64,000 nt of DNA from Collinsella sp. AF02-46-1. Lineage in GTDB: Bacteria > Actinomycetota > Coriobacteriia > Coriobacteriales > Coriobacteriaceae. How positions within the stretch are numbered: position 1 is the first letter of the stretch; each line of letters starts with the position of its first letter. The stretch lies in contig NZ_QSBV01000008.1 of NCBI RefSeq assembly GCF_003465825.1, forward strand, positions 31,624-95,623, in the 5' to 3' direction. A program made the position numbers and the translations under genes. Below, piece by piece: positions 42,497 to 51,153 of the stretch. The notes under the pieces were generated by a model. It had not been told where the DNA came from, ran no database searches, and was given only the letters and a program-made list of their open reading frames with translations.

Positions 42497-43840
42497 CTAG
42501 TTCGCCATGACGCCTTCGGTCCAGGCCTCGACGTCCTCGATGCGCAGGACGTTGGCGACCTCGGCCACGCAGTCGACGCTGGCAAGCTCGGCGGCGGCAG
42601 CCTGGACGTCCTTCTCGAGTGCGCGGTGCGTCAGGAAGATGACCGAGCAGGCATTGCTGACGCCCGACTTGCCGTCCTCGACCTGGTTGATGAGCGAGAT
42701 CGAGATGTTGTGCTTGGCAAAGATGTCGACCGTCTCGGACAGGGCGCCCACGCGGTCGGCGACCTTCAGGCGCACATAGTACTTGGTCTGGAGCTCGTCC
42801 ATAGGCTTAAAGGCGAGGTTGTGGCCATAGGGCTCAATCTCGGGCAGCGGAGCCACACCGCGGCTGATCTGCTCGGAGAGCGACAGGATGTCGCCCACGA
42901 CGGCACTCGCGGTGGGGAAGGAGCCTGCGCCGGCACCGTAGAACATGGTCTCGCCCACGGCGTCGCCCACCACGTAGACGGCATTCATGGCGCCGTTGAC
43001 CTTGGCGAGCATATGGTCTGCCGGGATGAGCGTGGGATGCACGCGAACGTCGACGCCGGCGTCGGTGTTGCGTGCGATGCCCAGCAGCTTGATGGTGTAG
43101 CCGAGCTCGCGGGCCTGGGCAATGTCCTCGGCGCCGATGGTGCGGATACCCTGCTGGTAGACATCGTCGGTGGTCACGCGGGTGCCAAAGCCGATGGAAG
43201 CGAGGATTGCCGTCTTGCTGGCGGCGTCGAAGCCGTCGACGTCGGCGGACGGGTCGGCCTCGGCATAGCCCTTTGCCTGGGCGTCGGCGAGCACGTCAGC
43301 GTAATCGGCGCCCTCGGCGTCCATGCGCGACAGGATGTAGTTGGTGGTGCCGTTGAGAATGCCAGCGATGGTCAGGATCTTGTTGCCCACCAGGTCGTGC
43401 TCGAGCGTGCTGACAATGGGGATGCCACCGCCGCAGCTGGCCTCGCACTTAATCTGCACGCCGCACGCGCGCGCCTTCTCGGCGAGCGTCTCGACATGAC
43501 GGCCCAGCAGGGCCTTGTTGGCAGAAACGACATGCTTGCCGTTCTCAAAGGCGGTGGTGAAGATCTCGGTTGCGGGATGCTCGCCGCCGATCAGCTCGAC
43601 GACGATGTCGATGGCGGGGTCGGTGACGACATCGTGCCAGTCGCTTGTAAAGGCCTCGCGCTCAATGCCGGCTGCCTCGGCCTGCTCCCAAGCAAGCGCG
43701 CAGGCGCGGGTCAGCTTAAGGTCGATGCCGTAGGCTGCCAGGTACTCATCGTGGTGGCTCTTGATCAGACGGGCCACGCCGCCGCCGACGGTTCCCAGGC
43801 CGATCAGACCGACGTTCACGGTGCGCAGGGGTTCGCTCAT
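42497..43840 (-). CDS. hom: Homoserine dehydrogenase with ACT domain
   Basis: A 447-residue enzyme that reduces aspartate semialdehyde to homoserine on the way to threonine, methionine and isoleucine. The nucleotide motif GLIGLGTVGGG is at 11-21. NGTTNYILSRM and the catalytic-region residues of the family are visible. The C-terminal 90 residues form an ACT domain, so feedback control by an amino acid, probably threonine, is likely. The ATG has GAAGGAG upstream. It diverges from the liv region. Confidence 0.93.
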   Translation of the reverse strand: MSEPLRTVNVGLIGLGTVGGGVARLIKSHHDEYLAAYGIDLKLTRACALAWEQAEAAGIEREAFTSDWHDVVTDPAIDIVVELIGGEHPATEIFTTAFENGKHVVSANKALLGRHVETLAEKARACGVQIKCEASCGGGIPIVSTLEHDLVGNKILTIAGILNGTTNYILSRMDAEGADYADVLADAQAKGYAEADPSADVDGFDAASKTAILASIGFGTRVTTDDVYQQGIRTIGAEDIAQARELGYTIKLLGIARNTDAGVDVRVHPTLIPADHMLAKVNGAMNAVYVVGDAVGETMFYGAGAGSFPTASAVVGDILSLSEQISRGVAPLPEIEPYGHNLAFKPMDELQTKYYVRLKVADRVGALSETVDIFAKHNISISLINQVEDGKSGVSNACSVIFLTHRALEKDVQAAAAELASVDCVAEVANVLRIEDVEAWTEGVMAN

Positions 43841-43958
43841 AGATAGCTCCTTCGTGCATCTTGTGGATGGATTAACTGCTTATAGGTTGAGTGCATTCTA
43901 GCGTGAAGTGCGGGCGCGTGCTTGCCAGGCAGCCGGAGCGGTGCAAAACGCTACCCCC

Positions 43959-44022
43959 GTAACGCTGCGGAAATATTGGAAACACGCTCGCTACAAACGA
44001 ACTCCCGTAACAAACTGTCAAC
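43959..44022. promoter_or_regulatory. GlnR-like boxes upstream of hom and the livJ relic
   Basis: GTAAC-N6-GAAAT (43959-43974), with a further GAAAC at 43979-43983, and GTAAC-N6-TCAAC (44007-44022) resemble the GTNAC-N6-GAAAC consensus of actinobacterial GlnR. They sit upstream of both hom and the relic. The regulator itself is not in the window. Confidence 0.4.
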
Positions 44023-44054
44023 GTTTGCGCCATAAGGTTTGCCCTGTACCACAA

Positions 44055-44186
44055 GACGGCATGGACGGTCCGAGGGCTTCGACACCTCTCTTGCCGAGGG
44101 TGTGCTGCTCATGACCCCGTTCTCCGCCGACGACGAGAAGAACGCCGACTTCGGTGATTCAGGACGGCAAGTATATCGCCGCCTAA
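44055..44186 (+). pseudogene. Remnant of a second livJ-type binding protein gene
   Basis: Bases 44069-44153 closely repeat an internal part of livJ (EGFDTSLAEG, then LMTPFSADDEKNADF), and bases 44154-44186 match the last ten codons of livJ (VI-DGKY). The parts between and before are missing, and the frame is broken near 44153, so the copy cannot encode a functional protein. It records an ancestral tandem duplication of the binding protein followed by deletions. Confidence 0.85.
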
Positions 44187-44238
44187 GTGCGCATAAAACG
44201 CTACCGGTGAGGCTGTTTTATTCAGGGCGGGGGCGCTT

Positions 44239-44254
44239 GTAACAGAATGGAAAC
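44239..44254. promoter_or_regulatory. GlnR-like box upstream of livJ
   Basis: GTAAC (44239-44243), six bases, GAAAC (44250-44254) is a full match to the GTNAC-N6-GAAAC half-site pair, about 200 bases before the livJ start. It suggests nitrogen control of the transporter. Confidence 0.45.
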
Positions 44255-44457
44255 ATTACTTTTACATAATAAAGTGGCATTACTGCATAAAATAGTGTAA
44301 ATACGCAGAACTATGGATAAATGAACAAATCCAAAGAAAAGTTGAAATAATCGCCACTTTTCCTAACTAAAGCGTCTACTATTTTGCGAACGCCGAACAC
44401 GGCGAAGGATGGCCTGTCGGGCAACCAAAACCCGACGAGATTTGAGAGGAGAGCCGC

Positions 44458-45645
44458 ATGTCGAGCCTCACCGGTAAGTCATTGAACCCTGTTATGAATC
44501 GCAGGAGCGTTATCGCGAGCGCAGCAGGTCTGGGGGCGATGTCCATTCTAGCGGGCTGCTCCTCCAACGGCGGCGACAGTGGTTCCGCTTCGGGCGACGC
44601 TTCGTTTAAGATCGGCACCATCGGCCCGCTGACCGGTGCCGCCGCGTCCTACGGCAAGTCCGTTACCCAGGGTGTCGAGCTTGGCTGCAAGGATTTCTCG
44701 ACCAAGGAGCTGCCGCTTGCCAGCAAGGCCGAGGATGACCAGGCCGACGGCGAGAAGGCCGTTAACGCCTTCAACACCCTGCTCGACTGGGGCATGCAGG
44801 CCCTTGTCGGCCCGACCACCACGGGTGCGTCGGTTGCCGTTGCCGCCGAGTGCGGTAACGACCCCAAGACGTTCATGATCACCCCGTCCGCGTCCTCCGA
44901 GGACGTCACTGACGGCAAGGATTGCGTCTTCCAGGTTTGCTTTACCGACCCCAACCAGGGCGTCAACGCTGCCAAGTTCCTGGCGCAGAAGTATGCGGAC
45001 GAGAAGTTCGTGCTGTTCTATAACTCCGGCGACGCCTATTCTTCGGGTGTCGCGGATGCCTTTAAGGTTCAGGCTGCTGAGTCCAAGCTCGAGATTGTCG
45101 ACGAGGAGACCTTTAAGGACGACTCCGCCACGAGCTTTACCAACCAGCTGACCAAGGCCAAGCAGGCAGGCGCCACCATGATTTTTGCGCCGATCTACTA
45201 CACGCCGGCGTCCGTCCTGCTCAAGAACGCCAAGGACATGGGCTACGACGTCAAGATGATGGGCTGCGACGGCATGGACGGCATCCTGGGCGTTGAGGGC
45301 TTCGACACCTCTCTTGCCGAGGGTCTGCTACTCATGACCCCGTTCTCCGCCGACGACGAGAAGAACGCCGACTTCGTTAACGCTTACAAGTATAAGTACG
45401 GCGATACCCCCGACCAGTTTGCCGCTGACGCCTACGACGGCGTGCACGCGGTGGCCGAGGCCCTCAAGGAGGCCGGTCTTGGTGTCGACGCCGACCCGAC
45501 CGAGGTCGCCGAGAAGCTGTCCAAGGCTATGCTCAAGATTACCGTTGACGGTCTGACCGGCAAGCTCACCTGGAACGATAAGGGTCAGGTCCAGAAGGAG
45601 CCCACGGCGTACGTCATCACCGACGGCAAGTACGTACAGGCCTAA
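44458..45645 (+). CDS. livJ: Branched-chain amino acid ABC transporter, substrate-binding lipoprotein
   Basis: A 395-residue periplasmic-binding-type protein. An NRRSVIA twin-arginine-like signal is followed by a lipobox ending at C34 (ILAGC), so it is an anchored lipoprotein. The mature protein is a type 1 binding fold (IGPLTGAAA near the N-terminus). It captures leucine, isoleucine or valine, or a related amino acid, and delivers it to LivHM. The start follows GAGGAGAG. It leads the livJHMGF operon. Confidence 0.92.
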   Translation: MSSLTGKSLNPVMNRRSVIASAAGLGAMSILAGCSSNGGDSGSASGDASFKIGTIGPLTGAAASYGKSVTQGVELGCKDFSTKELPLASKAEDDQADGEKAVNAFNTLLDWGMQALVGPTTTGASVAVAAECGNDPKTFMITPSASSEDVTDGKDCVFQVCFTDPNQGVNAAKFLAQKYADEKFVLFYNSGDAYSSGVADAFKVQAAESKLEIVDEETFKDDSATSFTNQLTKAKQAGATMIFAPIYYTPASVLLKNAKDMGYDVKMMGCDGMDGILGVEGFDTSLAEGLLLMTPFSADDEKNADFVNAYKYKYGDTPDQFAADAYDGVHAVAEALKEAGLGVDADPTEVAEKLSKAMLKITVDGLTGKLTWNDKGQVQKEPTAYVITDGKYVQA

Positions 45646-45784
45646 TAGGCCGCCTTACATAGAGCGGTTTTGATCCCAAGCAGGGGAGGTTTTGGCCTTC
45701 CCTGCTTGCTTGGTATCTAGGGACGATGTAACGTCCCTGTTTCATACATCAACTGGAAACCTATTCGAAAGGGGGATGTGGAAC

Positions 45785-46666
45785 ATGACAGTCTTTATCC
45801 AATACCTGGTCAACGGCCTGTCCATGGGCAGCGTCTACGCCATCATCGCGTTGGGCTACACCATGGTCTACGGTATCGCCAAGATGCTGAACTTCGCTCA
45901 CGGCGACGTCATCATGGTCGGTGCCTATGTCTCGTTCTGCGCCACGTCGTACCTCGGCCTCCCGGGCTGGGCATCTGTAATTCTCTCTTGTGTGGTCTGC
46001 ACGGTTCTCGGTGTTCTCATCGAGGGTCTGGCATACAAGCCGCTGCGCCAAGCAGGCCCTCTGGCCGTTCTGATCACGGCCATCGGCGTGTCTTACTTCC
46101 TGCAGAACGCCGCGCAGCTTCTGTGGGGCGCCACGCCCAAGAACTTCACTTCGCTCGTCACCTTCCAGGTGCCGGAGTTCTTGGCCAAGTTCAACGTAAG
46201 CGCCGTCTCGCTCGTCACCATCGTCGCCTGCCTGGTTATCATGGCCGGCCTGATGTTCTTTACAGGCAAGACCAAGATGGGCAAAGCCATGCGCGCCGTG
46301 TCCGAGGACAAGGCCGCCGCTCAGCTCATGGGCATCAACGTCAACCGCACCATCTCGATGACGTTCGCCATCGGCTCCGCCCTTGCCGCCATCGCCGGCG
46401 TGCTGCTGTGCTCCTACTCGCCGGTGCTGCAGCCCACGACGGGTGCCATGCCTGGCATCAAGGCCTTCGATGCCGCTGTCTTCGGTGGCATCGGCTCCAT
46501 CCCCGGTGCCTTTGTCGGTGGCATTCTCATCGGTATCATCGAGGCGATGGCACAGGCTTATATTTCCACGAGCCTTGCCAACTCCATCGTCTTTGGTGTT
46601 TTGATCATCGTCCTGCTCGTCAAGCCTGCCGGCCTCTTGGGCAAGTACGTCCCCGAGAAGGTGTAG
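45785..46666 (+). CDS. livH: Branched-chain amino acid ABC transporter permease
   Basis: A 293-residue permease with about eight helices. It has the LivH hallmarks NGLSMGSVYAIIALGYTMVYG and LNFAHGDVIMVGAY. It forms the membrane channel with LivM. The ATG at 45785 has GGGGG 9 bases upstream; an ATG three codons earlier is too close to that site. It follows livJ by about 140 bases and is followed closely by livM. Confidence 0.92.
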   Translation: MTVFIQYLVNGLSMGSVYAIIALGYTMVYGIAKMLNFAHGDVIMVGAYVSFCATSYLGLPGWASVILSCVVCTVLGVLIEGLAYKPLRQAGPLAVLITAIGVSYFLQNAAQLLWGATPKNFTSLVTFQVPEFLAKFNVSAVSLVTIVACLVIMAGLMFFTGKTKMGKAMRAVSEDKAAAQLMGINVNRTISMTFAIGSALAAIAGVLLCSYSPVLQPTTGAMPGIKAFDAAVFGGIGSIPGAFVGGILIGIIEAMAQAYISTSLANSIVFGVLIIVLLVKPAGLLGKYVPEKV

Positions 46667-46675
46667 GTGAGCGTT

Positions 46676-47755
46676 ATGAAGTTTCTTAAAGACAAGCAGG
46701 CGCGTCACGACTTTGTTACGTACGCCATGTGCCTTGTGGCGTTCGCCATCGTGTTCTTTATGCAGTCTAACCACATGATTCCGCGCATGATCGCCGGTCA
46801 GCTGGTTCCCATCACGGCCTATATCGTCATGGCTATCTCCCTTAACCTCGTCGTCGGCATCGCGGGCGACTTGTCGCTGGGCCACGCGGGCTTTATGAGC
46901 GTCGGCGCCTATACAGGCATCGTTACCGCGGTCGCCCTCGAGAGCGCCGTTCCCTCCGATCCGATACGTCTTGTCATCAGCATCGTGGTCGGCGCCATCG
47001 CTGCCGCCATCCTGGGCTTCTTGATCGGCATCCCGGTCCTTCGCCTGAGCGGCGATTACCTGGCTATCGTGACGCTGGCCTTTGGCGAGATTATCAAAGA
47101 GATCGTCACCTGCCTTATCGTGGGCGTCGACTCCCACGGCCTGCATGTGATCTTTAACATCACGGGCAACTCCACGATCGACGACCTGCACCTGCTCGAG
47201 GACGGCACCGCCATCATCAAGGGCGCCCAGGGCGCCTCGGGCGTGTCGACGTACTCGACCTTCCTTGCCGGTGCCATCTTGGTCATGGTCGCACTCGTGA
47301 TCGTGCTCAACCTGGTGCGCAGCCGTACCGGCCGTGCCATCATGGCCGTGCGCGATAACAAGATTGCAGCCGAGTCCGTAGGCATCTCCGTCACCGAGTA
47401 CCGCATGATCGCCTTCGTGGTTTCCGCCGCCCTCGCCGGTGCTGCCGGAGCCCTCTTCGGCGGTAACTTCTCGCAGCTCTCCGCCACCAAGTTTGACTTC
47501 AACACGTCCATCCTCATCCTGGTGTTCGTGGTCCTGGGTGGTCTGGGCAACATGCGCGGTTCCGTCATCGCGGCCGCACTGCTTACGGTGCTCCCCGAGC
47601 TGCTCCGTCAGTTCTCGGACTACCGCATGCTCATCTACGCCATCGTGTTGATCCTGGTCATGATCTTTACCAACAACCCGCAGCTCAAGGCGTTCTTCGC
47701 ACGCATTAAGGACCGCTTTGCTTCCAAGAAGGAGGTGGCAGCCGATGCCCAGTAA
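46676..47755 (+). CDS. livM: Branched-chain amino acid ABC transporter permease
   Basis: A 359-residue permease with about ten helices. Family landmarks are ISLNLVVGIAGDLSLGHAGF and the cytoplasmic coupling region near AVRDNKIAAESVGI. It pairs with LivH. The ATG at 46676 follows AGGTGAG; an in-frame GTG lies 9 bases upstream. It overlaps livG by 11 bases. Confidence 0.92.
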   Translation: MKFLKDKQARHDFVTYAMCLVAFAIVFFMQSNHMIPRMIAGQLVPITAYIVMAISLNLVVGIAGDLSLGHAGFMSVGAYTGIVTAVALESAVPSDPIRLVISIVVGAIAAAILGFLIGIPVLRLSGDYLAIVTLAFGEIIKEIVTCLIVGVDSHGLHVIFNITGNSTIDDLHLLEDGTAIIKGAQGASGVSTYSTFLAGAILVMVALVIVLNLVRSRTGRAIMAVRDNKIAAESVGISVTEYRMIAFVVSAALAGAAGALFGGNFSQLSATKFDFNTSILILVFVVLGGLGNMRGSVIAAALLTVLPELLRQFSDYRMLIYAIVLILVMIFTNNPQLKAFFARIKDRFASKKEVAADAQ

Positions 47756-48605
47756 GTTTGAGTTCAACAAGGGCAAGATGGTCCCGTATCCTTCTGGCGC
47801 CATCGTTCCCGACCGCGACTTGGGCCAGCGCCCGGCGCTCGAGTGCATCCACCTGGGCATTGAGTTCGGTGGCCTTAAGGCAGTCGACGACTTTAGCCTG
47901 ACTATCGGCAAGACCGAGATCGCCGGTCTGATCGGCCCCAACGGTGCCGGAAAGACCACGGTCTTCAACCTGCTCACCAAGGTGTATCAGCCCACGCACG
48001 GCACCATCCTGCTCGACGGTGAGGACACCTCGGGCAAGTCGGTCTACCAGGTCAACCGCATGGGCATTGCCCGTACGTTCCAGAACATCCGCCTGTTCAA
48101 CACCATGACGGTGGAGGATAACGTTAAGGTCGGCCTGCATAACCAGGAGCGTTACTCCGGCTTTGAGGGCGTGCTGCGCCTGCCGACGTATTGGAAGCAC
48201 GAGAAGGCCGCCCATGAGCGCGCCATGGAGCTGCTCTCCATCTTTGATATGGAGCATCTGGCAAATGAGCAGGCCGGTTCGCTGCCTTATGGTGCCCAGC
48301 GTCGTCTGGAGATTGTCCGCGCGCTTGCCACCAACCCCAAGCTACTGCTGCTTGACGAGCCTGCCGCCGGCATGAACCCGTCCGAGACCGCCGAGCTCAT
48401 GGAGAACATCGTCAAGATTCGCGACACCTTTGGCATTGCCATCATGCTTATCGAGCATGATATGTCGCTCGTTATGAACATCTGCGAGGGCATCTGCGTG
48501 CTCAACTTTGGTAAGGTCATCGCCAAGGGCACGGCCGAGGAAATCCAGAACAACGACGCTGTTATCGAGGCGTATCTGGGCAAGCAGGATAAGGGGGAGA
48601 ACTAA
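47745..48605 (+). CDS. livG: Branched-chain amino acid ABC transporter ATPase
   Basis: A 286-residue ABC ATPase with a 20-residue N-terminal extension. Walker A is GPNGAGKTT, the signature is the Liv-type variant LPYGAQRRLEI and Walker B is LLLLDEPAAGMNP. It powers transport together with LivF. The start lies within livM, preceded by AAGGAGGTGG. The next gene starts at the base after its stop. Confidence 0.92.
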   Translation: MPSKFEFNKGKMVPYPSGAIVPDRDLGQRPALECIHLGIEFGGLKAVDDFSLTIGKTEIAGLIGPNGAGKTTVFNLLTKVYQPTHGTILLDGEDTSGKSVYQVNRMGIARTFQNIRLFNTMTVEDNVKVGLHNQERYSGFEGVLRLPTYWKHEKAAHERAMELLSIFDMEHLANEQAGSLPYGAQRRLEIVRALATNPKLLLLDEPAAGMNPSETAELMENIVKIRDTFGIAIMLIEHDMSLVMNICEGICVLNFGKVIAKGTAEEIQNNDAVIEAYLGKQDKGEN

Positions 48606-49319
48606 ATGGCAGAGCCGATGCTTTCCGTCTACAACATCAACGTCTGGTACGGCGCCATCCACGCCATCAAGGACATCTCCTTTAACGTTAACGAGGGCGA
48701 GATCGTGGCCCTGATCGGTGCGAACGGTGCCGGCAAGTCCACAACGCTCAAGACGGTCTCGGGCCTGCTGCGCTCCAAGACCGGCTCCATCAAGTTTATG
48801 GGTGAGGACATTACTCATACGCCCGCCGATAAGCTGGTTGGTAAGGGCCTGGCTCAGGTCCCCGAGGGCCGTCGCGCCTTTTTGCAGATGACGGTCGAGG
48901 AGAACCTGGAGATGGGCGCCTACACGCAGCCCAAGTCCACGGTTGCTCCGGGCCTTGAGCGCGTCTACGAGCAGTTCCCGCGCCTGAAGGAGCGCCGTCG
49001 CCAGGTCGCCGGCACCCTTTCGGGCGGCGAGCAGCAGATGCTCGTTATGGGGCGCGCCCTTATGAGTAACCCCAAACTGCTTATGCTCGACGAACCTTCC
49101 ATGGGTCTGGCGCCGATTCTGATTGAGCAGATCTTCCAGATTGTCGAGGACCTGCACAAGGCCGGCACCACGGTGCTTCTGGTCGAGCAGAACGCGCAGA
49201 TGGCGCTCTCGATCGCCACGCGTGGCTACGTGCTCGAGACCGGCAAGATCACCATGACCGGCACCGGCCAAGAGCTCCTGCACGACGATAACGTCCGCAA
49301 AGCCTACCTGGGCGGTTAA
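48606..49319 (+). CDS. livF: Branched-chain amino acid ABC transporter ATPase
   Basis: A 237-residue ABC ATPase, the second of the pair. Walker A is GANGAGKST, the signature is LSGGEQQML and Walker B is LLMLDEPSMGLAP. It completes the five-gene operon. A perfect 12-bp hairpin follows the stop. The GGGGG ribosome site lies in the end of livG. Confidence 0.92.
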   Translation: MAEPMLSVYNINVWYGAIHAIKDISFNVNEGEIVALIGANGAGKSTTLKTVSGLLRSKTGSIKFMGEDITHTPADKLVGKGLAQVPEGRRAFLQMTVEENLEMGAYTQPKSTVAPGLERVYEQFPRLKERRRQVAGTLSGGEQQMLVMGRALMSNPKLLMLDEPSMGLAPILIEQIFQIVEDLHKAGTTVLLVEQNAQMALSIATRGYVLETGKITMTGTGQELLHDDNVRKAYLGG

Positions 49320-49322
49320 CTA

Positions 49323-49350
49323 GTTACGCGGTTTTACCAAACCGCGTAAC
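49323..49350 (+). terminator. Hairpin at the end of the liv operon
   Basis: GTTACGCGGTTT (49323-49334) and AAACCGCGTAAC (49339-49350) form a perfect 12-bp stem with a 4-base loop right after the livF stop. No T-run follows. Confidence 0.6.
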
Positions 49351-49363
49351 GGCTCGACGCTGC

Positions 49364-49462
49364 AAGCCCGCCAGAGCGGCAATCTGCCTTTCAACTTCGG
49401 CGGCATGACCAGAAGGTCAATGCCGCCTCGTTTCAAGGCACCTTGCTCGCTCTGGCGGGCTT
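49364..49462. repeat. Large palindromic element, 15-bp arms
   Basis: AAGCCCGCCAGAGCG (49364-49378) is repeated exactly in inverted form at 49448-49462. Inside lies another palindrome around 49399-49432 (GGCGGCAT and ATGCCGCC). It belongs to the run of palindromes between liv and cutC. Confidence 0.65.
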
Positions 49463-49517
49463 TCGCTGTCGTTGTCAAAACATCGACGTTGTGGCAGATG
49501 CCAACGACTACCCCTTT

Positions 49518-49586
49518 AAGTTGCGGTGGAATAGGGACTAAATGGGAGCCTCAGAGGCCAAAAGAGTCCTTATTCCACCGCAACTT
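49518..49586. repeat. Palindromic element, 22-bp arms
   Basis: Arms at 49518-49539 and 49565-49586 pair over 22 bases with a single mismatch (core AAGTTGCGGTGGAATA). The 25-base loop encodes nothing. It lies 59 bases upstream of the cutC start. With the two elements before it, it fills the 325-base gap between livF and cutC. Confidence 0.7.
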
Positions 49587-49644
49587 CATGGGGGTGTGTG
49601 ACAATGCCCGTCGGAAAACATCTGCTGTCTTCGGGGGTCTATCT

Positions 49645-50322
49645 ATGCTGTACGAGTTTTGTGCCGAGAACTTTGAGCGGGTGCCGGCGGCCATTAAGGC
49701 CGGTGCGAGTCGTATTGAGCTGTGCGACAACCTTGCCGTTGGCGGCACCACACCTTCCGCCGGCGTTATCAGCGCTACGGTCAGCTACGCTCACGAGCAC
49801 GATGCGCGCGTGATGTGCATGATTCGTCCGCGCGGCGGGGACTTTCATTACAACCAGGACGAGCTGCGCATGATGGAGATGGATCTGGGCCTTGCCGTAA
49901 GCGCCGGCGTCGATGGTCTGGTCTTTGGCTGCTGCAAGCCCTGTGCCGGCGGATGGGCGCTCGACGAACTCACGCTCGGTGCCTTGGTGATGGCTGCGGG
50001 GTGTGCGGCCGAGGAGTGCAAGCGCGAGTCCCTTGACATCACCTTCCACATGGCGTTTGACCAGCTCTCGCCCGAGGCTCAGCTCGATGCGATTGATACA
50101 CTTGCCGACTGCGGCGTTACGCGCATCCTCACGCATGGCGGCGCTGCCGGTACGTCGATCGAGGGCAACTTCGAAAACCTGGTCCGCTTGATCGAGTACG
50201 CGGGCGACCGCCTGACCATCCTTCCTGGCGGCGGCATTACCACGGCCAACCGCGATGCCGTGGCGGCAGCACTTGGCGTCTCCGAGCTGCATGGCACCAA
50301 GATCGTGCCGCTGGAGGTGTAA
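49645..50322 (+). CDS. cutC: Copper homeostasis protein CutC
   Basis: A 225-residue TIM-barrel protein of the CutC family. Seen are GASRIELCDNLAVGGTTPS near the N-terminus, MIRPRGGDFHY and HMAFDQ. CutC was linked to copper tolerance, although its biochemical role is not settled. The ATG at 49645 has GGGGG 9 bases upstream. The next gene begins 3 bases after the stop, so they are co-transcribed. Confidence 0.9.
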   Translation: MLYEFCAENFERVPAAIKAGASRIELCDNLAVGGTTPSAGVISATVSYAHEHDARVMCMIRPRGGDFHYNQDELRMMEMDLGLAVSAGVDGLVFGCCKPCAGGWALDELTLGALVMAAGCAAEECKRESLDITFHMAFDQLSPEAQLDAIDTLADCGVTRILTHGGAAGTSIEGNFENLVRLIEYAGDRLTILPGGGITTANRDAVAAALGVSELHGTKIVPLEV

Positions 50323-50325
50323 CCT

Positions 50326-51123
50326 GTGGCACTGGTATTTGACGTTCAGCAGGCGAGCGGTAAGCCCGACGATAATCGTCGCCCTGGCACCGCGTGCCCC
50401 TTTTGTGATACGGAGGGGCTCGCCAGCGTCATCCAGCGCGATGGTGACTGCATCTGGCTCGAGAATAAGTTCAAGACCTTGCGGGCCACCCGTCAGACCG
50501 TATTGATCGAGTCTGCCAATCACGACGCCGACCTGGCGACCTATGAACCGGATGAGCTGCATCATGTGATGCGGTTTGCCCTGGGCTGTTGGCAGCAGAT
50601 GCTCGATTCCCAACAGTACCGCAGTGTGCTCCTGTACAAGAACAAAGGCCCGCTTTCGGGCGGCAGCCTCGTCCATCCACACATGCAGATTGTGGGCTTG
50701 GAGCAGGAAGACGGCTATGCTTCGCTGGCTTCCGCCAATTTCGAAGGCATCAATGTTTGGCAACAGGGGAGAATCTCGGTCAACATCTCAACCGAACCGA
50801 TTATGGGATTCTTTGAGGTTAACGTCTCGGCTCCACAGGGAATCGCCGCCAGCGACGACGCCCGCGACCAAGCCGAAGCGGACCTGTTTGCCGATGCGAT
50901 TCAGGTGGCCCTGCACTATATCCTGCACGAGCACCACGGCGGCCGCGCGGAGTCGTACAACTTGTTCTTCTACCACATGGACGGCCGGACCATTGCCAAG
51001 GTGTTGCCGCGTTGGGTGGTTTCGCCCTACTTTGTCGGTTATCGTTTGGCCCAGGTCAATGCCGAGACCACGCTCGATATCGATGCAGAGCGCCTGCGTG
51101 CGCATCTGGAAACGCTCGTATAG
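50326..51123 (+). CDS. DUF4931 protein, GalT/HIT-like
   Basis: A 265-residue protein that begins with GTG. CPFCDTEG near residue 24 is a zinc-type pair, and VHPHMQI at about 122 is the His-x-His-x-Gln motif of galactose-1-phosphate uridylyltransferase-like enzymes. This combination fits DUF4931. A nucleotidyl transfer or hydrolysis is likely, but the substrate is unknown. It follows cutC without a gap and converges on the symporter gene. Confidence 0.8.
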   Translation: MALVFDVQQASGKPDDNRRPGTACPFCDTEGLASVIQRDGDCIWLENKFKTLRATRQTVLIESANHDADLATYEPDELHHVMRFALGCWQQMLDSQQYRSVLLYKNKGPLSGGSLVHPHMQIVGLEQEDGYASLASANFEGINVWQQGRISVNISTEPIMGFFEVNVSAPQGIAASDDARDQAEADLFADAIQVALHYILHEHHGGRAESYNLFFYHMDGRTIAKVLPRWVVSPYFVGYRLAQVNAETTLDIDAERLRAHLETLV

Positions 51124-51153
51124 CAAGACTATCACCCGCGTAATGCGGACAGT

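Larger units (their letters stand above)
43841..44457. other. Intergenic region between hom and livJ: relic gene and nitrogen-box-like sites
   Basis: This 617-base gap holds the relic of a second livJ (44055-44186), three GTAAC-N6 sites, and an AT-rich stretch (44240-44400) with promoter candidates for livJ. One option is TTGAAA (44342-44347), 16 bases, TAACTA (44364-44369). The segments upstream of the relic and of livJ share AAAACGCTACC and GTAAC/GAAAC elements, as expected if the gene and its promoter were once duplicated. Confidence 0.6.

Noticed and set aside
45761..47980. Frame of about 740 codons antisense to livH, livM and livG
   Set aside because: It is the antisense shadow of three well-supported liv genes; the His/Asp-rich product is of no known family.
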